Source of the DNA: Cedecea neteri
GTDB lineage: Bacteria; Pseudomonadota; Gammaproteobacteria; Enterobacterales; Enterobacteriaceae
Reading direction: 5' to 3'
Assembly (NCBI RefSeq): GCF_000758305.1
Contig: NZ_CP009458.1
Location: 4,836,001-4,900,000 of the forward strand
Length of the DNA: 64,000 nucleotides
The stretch's first letter is position 1. The number at the start of each line of letters is the position of its first letter. Shown in pieces: positions 58,735-64,000 of the stretch. The translations under genes were made by a program, and so were the position numbers. The notes beneath the pieces were generated by a model. It was not told where the DNA came from and searched no databases. It saw nothing but the letters and a program-made list of their open reading frames with translations.

Positions 58735-59916
58735 TTAGCGTTTGATGGCGTACAGCGTGCCGTCTTTTGCCTGGATAAGCAGTTTGTCGCTGGCAACTAC
58801 TGGCGTCGTCTGGAAGCCGGAGCTGTCCACTTTCTGCTGGGCAACAAAGCGCCCATCATCGTTGTTGATCCAGTGCATGTAGCCTTCGCTGTCGCCAACA
58901 ACCAGGTAGCCATTGTACAACACTGGCGCGGTCAGGTTGCGGTGCAGCAGATCGCTTTGCGTCCACAGCGTTACGCCGCCGTCGACGTTCAGCGCCACAA
59001 CGCGGTCATTCTGATCCACCAGGTAAATGCGGTTCCCGTCCACGATGAAGTCGTTCACCGAGCCCATCTCACGTTTCCACATGATCTGGCCTGAACGCAG
59101 ATCCAGCGCCGTCAGGTTGCCGTTGTAAGCCAGCGCGTAAACCACGCCGTTAACGATAACCGGCGTTGTATCAACGTCGCTCAGGCGGTCGATTTCTGTC
59201 GCGCCGGTAGCCTGGGAGATACGTTGCTGCCAGATAAGCTGGCCCTGCTGCATCAGCACGGCGCTAACGCGGCCGTTATCTCCGCCGACAATAGCGGCAC
59301 CAAAGGCGGTGGCCGGAGCCGATTCGCCGCGCAGTGACAGCGCAGGCATATCGAGGTTAACGCTCCATTTAACAGCACCGTCTGCTTCGTTCAGTGCTTG
59401 CAGCATACCGTTGCTGGTATGAATCAGCACCACGCCGTCGCTCACGACCGGACGAGATAACGCTTCACCAGCTACTTTTGCCTGCCAGGCGATGCTACCG
59501 TCGGAGGTATTCAGGGCGAAGACTTTCGCTTTTTCGGTGCCGACATAAACGTGGCCGCCGTCAACGGTCAGGCCGCCAGACAGCAGAGCAGGAATATTGC
59601 TGGAGAAGAAGCCGGTTTTCTCAGAGAGATCGACCTTCCACTCTTCTTTGCCATCGTCCGCATTCAGCGCTTTCACAGTACCGCGACGGTCAGCAGCATA
59701 GATGGTGCTGCCCTGCCACGCCGGATGCAGGTTAGAGTAGAAATCACCGATTCCATCACCCACGGACGTGCTCCACGCTTTTTCCGGAGTGAACTGGTTT
59801 TCCACCGTTGGCAGCGGGGACATTTTAACCACATCTTCTTCGCCGCTGAACAGGGAGCAGCCGCTGAGCAGCGTCAAAGAGAGCAGCCCAGGCACAAATA
59901 GTTTACGCAATTGCAT
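58735..59916 (-). CDS. bamB: Outer-membrane assembly lipoprotein BamB
   Basis: BamB is an eight-bladed propeller lipoprotein of the BAM complex that helps fold outer-membrane proteins. The 393-residue precursor (E. coli 392) has a lipobox LLSGCSLF (Cys20) and repeated blade motifs (VKALNADDGKEEWKV; VFALNTSDGSIAWQA; LQALNEADGAVKWSV; LTALDLRSGQIMWKR; VVALNVDGGVTLWTQ). It follows yfgM by 10 bases with GAGGGA. Confidence 0.97.
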   Translation of the reverse strand: MQLRKLFVPGLLSLTLLSGCSLFSGEEDVVKMSPLPTVENQFTPEKAWSTSVGDGIGDFYSNLHPAWQGSTIYAADRRGTVKALNADDGKEEWKVDLSEKTGFFSSNIPALLSGGLTVDGGHVYVGTEKAKVFALNTSDGSIAWQAKVAGEALSRPVVSDGVVLIHTSNGMLQALNEADGAVKWSVNLDMPALSLRGESAPATAFGAAIVGGDNGRVSAVLMQQGQLIWQQRISQATGATEIDRLSDVDTTPVIVNGVVYALAYNGNLTALDLRSGQIMWKREMGSVNDFIVDGNRIYLVDQNDRVVALNVDGGVTLWTQSDLLHRNLTAPVLYNGYLVVGDSEGYMHWINNDDGRFVAQQKVDSSGFQTTPVVASDKLLIQAKDGTLYAIKR

Positions 59917-59926
59917 CGGGTCCCTC

Positions 59927-60547
59927 TTAGCTGGACAAATTATTGATTTTCATCTGCATCATTTCACGCAGGGCCGGAGAAGCATTGGTCTGTGAACCTT
60001 TGCTCCACGCATCACGAGCACCCTGCTTATCCCCTTTACTGAGCAGCGCTTCGCCGCGCAGGTCGGCAACCATCGCTACCCAGCCTTCGCCTTTCACGCT
60101 ATCCAGGGTTTTCAGCGCGGCATCAGCCTGTTTCTGCTGAATCTGAACGCGAGCCAGACGCAGATTGATCAGCGCCTGCATGTTCGCATCTTTGGTACTG
60201 CTAAGGCCGTTTTGCAGCTGCGTTGCCGCTTTATCCAGATCGTTTTTATCCACGAACTGCTGCGCCAGCTCTAATGCCGCCAGCGCGCCATAAGTATTTT
60301 TGTTATCAGCGGCAAATTTCTCAACCGCTTCCAGCGTCTGTGGCTGATCAGCTTTCACCGCACTGGTCACATTCTGGTATGCCAGGGAGGCTTCGCGCAT
60401 GGAGTCGTCCTGATGGCCGTTCCAGTAACGCCAGCCCACCAGAGCGCCGATACCCAGCACAACCCCGACTACCAGCGCTTTGCCGTTTTCTGCAAAGAAG
60501 CGTTTAACCGCTTCCATCTGATCGTTTTCGTTCTCGTAAACTTCCAC
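59927..60547 (-). CDS. yfgM: Ancillary SecYEG translocon subunit YfgM
   Basis: YfgM is an inner-membrane protein whose periplasmic TPR domain contacts PpiD and SecYEG. The 206-residue protein has a short cytosolic N-terminus (EVYENENDQMEAVKRFF), one membrane helix (about 24-41, ALVVGVVLGIGALVGW) and TPR-like helices. The start is GTG 60547 behind GGAGAAGGA, as in E. coli. It lies between hisS (35 bases) and bamB (10 bases). Confidence 0.95.
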   Translation of the reverse strand: MEVYENENDQMEAVKRFFAENGKALVVGVVLGIGALVGWRYWNGHQDDSMREASLAYQNVTSAVKADQPQTLEAVEKFAADNKNTYGALAALELAQQFVDKNDLDKAATQLQNGLSSTKDANMQALINLRLARVQIQQKQADAALKTLDSVKGEGWVAMVADLRGEALLSKGDKQGARDAWSKGSQTNASPALREMMQMKINNLSS

Positions 60548-60582
60548 GCAGTCCTTCTCCTTAACGAATAATCACCGGGTAA

Positions 60583-61857
60583 TTAACCCAGTAACGCCTG
60601 CAGATGGGCGGCAGCGTCGGCTTGCGCGACGTTTTGTTGCTCACCTGTGCGTAAATCCTTAACCACGACTTCGCCTTTAGCGACTTCATCTTCACCCAGC
60701 ACCAGTGCAACGCGAGCGCCCCACTTGTCGGCACGAACGAACTGCTTCTTGAAGTTACCGCCGCCGTAGTTAGTCATCAATTTCAGGGCCGGCACCTGGT
60801 CACGTAGCTTTTCAGCCAGCAGCATTGCCGCGCCCTGCGTTCCCTGACCTGAAGATATCAGGTACATATCGACAACGGATTCGGCTTTAAATTCAGGATT
60901 AATCGCCTGAACCAGTAAAACAAGGCGTTCGAGGCCCATGGCAAAGCCAACTGCTGGCGCCGCGCGCCCGCCAAGCTGTTCCACCAGACCATCGTAGCGG
61001 CCACCGGCACACACGGTACCCTGGGAACCTAAACTATTGGTCACCCACTCGAATACGGTGCGGTTGTAGTAATCCAGGCCGCGAACCAGGCGCTGATTAA
61101 CGGTGTAAGCAATGCCTGCAGCATCCAGGAACTGGCACAGACCGGCGAAGTGCTCGCGGGACTCTTCATCAAGATAATCGCCCAACTGAGGCGCATCGTT
61201 CAGCAGAGCCTGAACGTCCTGATTTTTGGAATCCAGCACGCGCAGCGGATTGCTGTACATGCGGCGTTTGCAGTCTTCGTCCAGTTTCTCTTTATGCTGC
61301 TCCAGGAAAGCCACCAGCGCATCACGGTAGTTAGCGCGTGCTTCCAGAGAACCAATGGAGTTGAGCTCCAGGCTTACGTGCTGGTCAATGCCGAGCGCGC
61401 GCCACCAGCGAGCGGTCAGCATGATAAGCTCGGCGTCGATATCCGGGCCGTTCAGGCCAAACACTTCCACACCCAGCTGATTAAACTGGCGGTAACGCCC
61501 TTTCTGAGGACGTTCGTGGCGGAACATCGGCCCGATGTACCACAAACGCTGTTCCTGATTGTACAGAAGACCATGTTCGATACCGGCACGCACGCAGCCC
61601 GCGGTGCCCTCAGGACGCAGGGTCAGGCTGTCGCCGTTGCGATCCTCAAAGGTATACATCTCTTTTTCAACCACGTCGGTGACTTCACCGATAGCGCGTT
61701 TGAATAACGGGGTCTGCTCTACAATCGGCAAACGGATTTCGCTGTAACCGTAGCTCGCGAGCACCTGCTTAAGAATGCCTTCAATACGCTGCCAGATGGC
61801 GGTTTCGCCCGGCAGGTAATCGTTCATGCCGCGAATGGCTTGAATATTTTTTGCCAC
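60583..61857 (-). CDS. hisS: Histidyl-tRNA synthetase
   Basis: HisS charges tRNA-His. The 424-residue class II synthetase equals the E. coli length. It has motif 2 around YIGPMFRHERPQKGRYRQF, the histidine-specific RLVRGLDYYNRTVFEW and motif 3 GFAMGLERLVLL. The start is GTG 61857 (AKNIQAIRGMNDYLP), matching E. coli; the frame is open for eight more codons upstream, but without support. It is downstream of ispG across a hairpin-rich gap. Confidence 0.97.
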   Translation of the reverse strand: MAKNIQAIRGMNDYLPGETAIWQRIEGILKQVLASYGYSEIRLPIVEQTPLFKRAIGEVTDVVEKEMYTFEDRNGDSLTLRPEGTAGCVRAGIEHGLLYNQEQRLWYIGPMFRHERPQKGRYRQFNQLGVEVFGLNGPDIDAELIMLTARWWRALGIDQHVSLELNSIGSLEARANYRDALVAFLEQHKEKLDEDCKRRMYSNPLRVLDSKNQDVQALLNDAPQLGDYLDEESREHFAGLCQFLDAAGIAYTVNQRLVRGLDYYNRTVFEWVTNSLGSQGTVCAGGRYDGLVEQLGGRAAPAVGFAMGLERLVLLVQAINPEFKAESVVDMYLISSGQGTQGAAMLLAEKLRDQVPALKLMTNYGGGNFKKQFVRADKWGARVALVLGEDEVAKGEVVVKDLRTGEQQNVAQADAAAHLQALLG

Positions 61858-61879
61858 GTTTGTTCTCTGCTTTATATAC

Positions 61880-61972
61880 AAAAAATGAACCCGAAATCAG
61901 GCCACTTACTCAGGTAAACGGCCGTGCGGGTTCAATCATACACGGGAAGCCTTGTGCTTCCCATGCTTCGCA
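61880..61972 (-). ncRNA. Candidate SroE-like RNA / ispG terminator region
   Basis: The gap between ispG and hisS can form two hairpins on the minus strand: GGGAAGC/GCTTCCC (61962-61944) and TGAACCCG/CGGGTTCA (61934-61886), the latter followed by six T (61885-61880), a terminator. E. coli has the small RNA SroE at the same place. I assign it by position and structure, not by sequence alignment. Confidence 0.5.
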
Positions 61973-63094
61973 TTATTTTTCCAGCTGTTGGATATCAATA
62001 CGCTGTTTTTCATCCAGCATGCTGGCTTTGGCACGAATACGCGCTTCAAGCTGCGCAATCATGTCGTCGTTGTCCATACGATCTCGCTGGCGAACGCCAT
62101 CTTCGTAGAAACCACTTTTTTTATTGCCGCCGGTGACCCCAAGGGTGGAAACCAGCGCTTCGCCCGGGCCATTCACCACACAGCCGATAATGGAAACGTC
62201 CATCGGGGTGATAATGTCTTCCAGACGCTGCTCCAGAGCGTTTACCGTTCCGATAACGTCAAACTCCTGACGTGAGCAAGTTGGACAGGCGATAAAGTTG
62301 ATCCCACGGGAGCGAATGCGCAGCGACTTAAGGATGTCGAAGCCCACTTTGATCTCTTCCACCGGATCCGCTGCCAGGGAAATGCGCAGCGTGTCGCCGA
62401 TCCCTTCAGAGAGCAGCAGCCCGAGGCCGATAGCAGATTTTACAGAGCCCGCGCGCGCGCCGCCCGCTTCGGTGATCCCGAGGTGCAAAGGCTGATCGAT
62501 CTGTTTCGCCAACAGGCGATAAGACTCAACGGCCAGGAATACGTCCGACGCTTTTACGCTCACCTTAAACTGATCGAAGTTGAGGCGATCGAGATGATCG
62601 ACGTGGCGCATAGCGGATTCAAGCAGCGCCTGAGGCGTCGGCTCTCCGTATTTTTCCTGCAAATCTTTTTCCAAAGAACCGGCATTCACGCCGATACGGA
62701 TAGGAATGTTTTTATCGCGTGCGCAGTCAACCACCGAGCGAATACGCTCTTCGTTGCCGATGTTGCCGGGGTTAATACGCAGGCAATCAACGCCATATTC
62801 CGCGACTTTAAGCGCAATACGGTAATCGAAGTGGATATCGGCGACCAGCGGGACGCTGACTTGCTGCTTGATAAGCTTAAACGCCTCTGCGGCGTCCATT
62901 GTCGGCACGGATACACGAACAATATCGGCACCCACGCGTTCTAATGCTTTGATTTGATTAACCGTAGCTTCCACATCGGTGGTACGCGTATTGGTCATCG
63001 ACTGAACGGCGATAGGGGCACCATCGCCGATTGGCACATTACCGACGTAGATCCGCTTGGATTTGCGACGTTGGATGGGTGCGGCATTATGCAT
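61973..63094 (-). CDS. ispG: 4-Hydroxy-3-methylbut-2-enyl diphosphate synthase (flavodoxin)
   Basis: IspG makes HMBPP in the non-mevalonate isoprenoid pathway with a [4Fe-4S] cluster. The 373-residue protein has the cluster Cys in FIACPTCSRQEFDVIG and IIGCVVNGPGEAL, and the TIM-barrel start RIYVGNVPIGDGAPIAVQSM. I chose ATG 63094 behind GGAGAT (MHNAAPIQRR); an ATG five codons earlier is less likely. It is 38 bases after rodZ. Confidence 0.97.
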   Translation of the reverse strand: MHNAAPIQRRKSKRIYVGNVPIGDGAPIAVQSMTNTRTTDVEATVNQIKALERVGADIVRVSVPTMDAAEAFKLIKQQVSVPLVADIHFDYRIALKVAEYGVDCLRINPGNIGNEERIRSVVDCARDKNIPIRIGVNAGSLEKDLQEKYGEPTPQALLESAMRHVDHLDRLNFDQFKVSVKASDVFLAVESYRLLAKQIDQPLHLGITEAGGARAGSVKSAIGLGLLLSEGIGDTLRISLAADPVEEIKVGFDILKSLRIRSRGINFIACPTCSRQEFDVIGTVNALEQRLEDIITPMDVSIIGCVVNGPGEALVSTLGVTGGNKKSGFYEDGVRQRDRMDNDDMIAQLEARIRAKASMLDEKQRIDIQQLEK

Positions 63095-63132
63095 GGTAAA
63101 TCTCCACAATTACGCGTCTGAACTGGCGCTGA

Positions 63133-64000
63133 TTATTCAGCACCGACAGTGAGACGTGCAACCTGGTTAGTTCTGATAAAGCGACTCAGGTCCACAGGTT
63201 TACCCTGATATTGAACCTGTACTGCTGACGGGGCGCCAATTTTCAGTTTATAAGGTGCTTTACCCGCTAAATCGAGCTTCGCATCTTTGCGCTGCAGGCC
63301 GCTAAACAGCTTTTTGCCGCTGGCATCGGTGACTTCCAGCCAGCAGTCAGCGGTGAAGTGCATGGACAGCCCTTGAGAGGCATCCGCGCTCTGATTTACG
63401 CCAGCCTGGTCGGTTGGCAGTTGGCCTGCAGTTGGCGCTGGCGTTGTCTGGGCGTTATCAACTGGTGCCTGGCTTGGCGCCACAACGGCAGATTGCTGAG
63501 CCGCATCTGTAGCAGCCGTTTGCTGGGCTGGCGCAGAAGAAGAAGCGGTGCTCTCCACTGGCGTAGGCAGTTCAACAGGTTGCGCAGGGGTTGATGTAGA
63601 TGCTGCATCGGTAGAAGTATCACTGCCGGTGTTCAGCGGCACAGACTGGCCGCTGCTTGCAGAAAGTTCGGTGGTTGACTGGTCGGCCATCGTAGACAGC
63701 TCTTCCTGCTGAGCTTTGTGGTTTTGCCACCACCATGCGCCCGTCAGGCCAATCACTACGAACAGAATCAGCCAGGTAAAACTCATCAGCCAGCCGTCGC
63801 GCTTTTTACGACGCTTACCAAGAGAGAAGCTTTGCATCGGCTCAACTTTGGCTGCCTTAATCGGCGCCTGTTTCGCCATCATCGGCAACAGCTCTTCTTC
63901 AGGAATATGAACCAGTCGCGCATAAGAGCGGATATAGCCACGCAGGAAAGTCGACGCCAGCTCGGCAGGCGCCTTGTCGTCTTCGATATCCCTGACGGTG
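63133..64000 (-). CDS. rodZ: Cytoskeleton protein RodZ, C-terminal part (5' end outside window)
   Basis: RodZ links MreB to the cell wall machinery. The frame stays open to the window edge. The visible part starts in the cytosolic helix-turn-helix domain (TVRDIEDDKAPAELASTFL), followed by the basic juxtamembrane KRRKKRDGW, one membrane helix (LMSFTWLILFVVIGLTGAWW), a long Ser/Thr/Pro/Ala-rich periplasmic linker and the C-terminal beta-domain (FTADCWLEVTDASGKKLFSG). A shorter frame starting at 63888 is internal. Confidence 0.96.
   Translation of the reverse strand, partial: TVRDIEDDKAPAELASTFLRGYIRSYARLVHIPEEELLPMMAKQAPIKAAKVEPMQSFSLGKRRKKRDGWLMSFTWLILFVVIGLTGAWWWQNHKAQQEELSTMADQSTTELSASSGQSVPLNTGSDTSTDAASTSTPAQPVELPTPVESTASSSAPAQQTAATDAAQQSAVVAPSQAPVDNAQTTPAPTAGQLPTDQAGVNQSADASQGLSMHFTADCWLEVTDASGKKLFSGLQRKDAKLDLAGKAPYKLKIGAPSAVQVQYQGKPVDLSRFIRTNQVARLTVGAE

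Overview
The window is chromosomal DNA from a member of the Enterobacteriaceae. The backbone rodZ-ispG-hisS-yfgM-bamB-der / xseA / guaB-guaA / yfgG-pdeF / ppx-ppk / purN-purM / upp-uraA / hda has the same gene order and strand pattern as the yfg region of Escherichia coli, and the proteins match the E. coli ones closely in length and motifs. The genus is not E. coli: methionine-salvage genes and norRVW sit next to hda, and two accessory blocks interrupt the backbone. A Klebsiella/Cedecea/Enterobacter-like genus fits, but the sequence alone does not decide.

Region by region: (1) 1-2.8 kb holds the end of an EAL c-di-GMP phosphodiesterase gene, a membrane-linked XRE protein, and a molybdate/tungstate-type ABC binding protein and permease without an ATPase gene, preceded by a ModE-like site. 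(2) 2.9-7.2 kb is norR and norVW (anaerobic nitric oxide detoxification), with three NorR sites and a sigma-54 promoter. (3) 7.4-19.0 kb is a probable MetJ-controlled methylthioribose/methionine-salvage cluster: hcxA, a three-gene sugar-type ABC importer, an LVIVD propeller protein, mtnK, mtnA, mtnD-mtnC and mtnE. MetJ-box arrays lie in all three divergent promoters, and mtnB is absent. (4) 19.0-30.3 kb is core: hda (probable CTG start), uraA-upp, purMN with a PurR box, ppk-ppx with a Pho box, pdeF and yfgG.

(5) 30.4-46.6 kb is accessory: a VOC protein behind a SoxR-type promoter, a desaturase coupled to a cytosolic PhnD-like protein, an osmoprotectant-type ABC importer with a flavin monooxygenase, a nucleotide-binding protein / MccF-like peptidase / DUF4180 set, a LysR/LysE pair, a CheD-like orphan, an M24 peptidase, a crotonase with a divergent HxlR regulator, CPCC and hypothetical proteins, and an Nlp/Ner-like regulator. 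(6) 46.8-51.7 kb is core: guaBA, xseA, yfgJ. (7) 51.9-56.9 kb is accessory: an overlapping amidase / NCS1 permease / cysteine hydrolase operon, probably for nitrogen scavenging, and an orphan T6SS hcp with DUF1493 and a membrane-type protein. (8) 57.1-64.0 kb is core: der, bamB, yfgM, hisS, ispG and the C-terminal part of rodZ.

Four copies of one GC-rich palindromic repeat family all lie at convergent gene ends. No tRNA, rRNA, CRISPR array or intact insertion sequence was seen.
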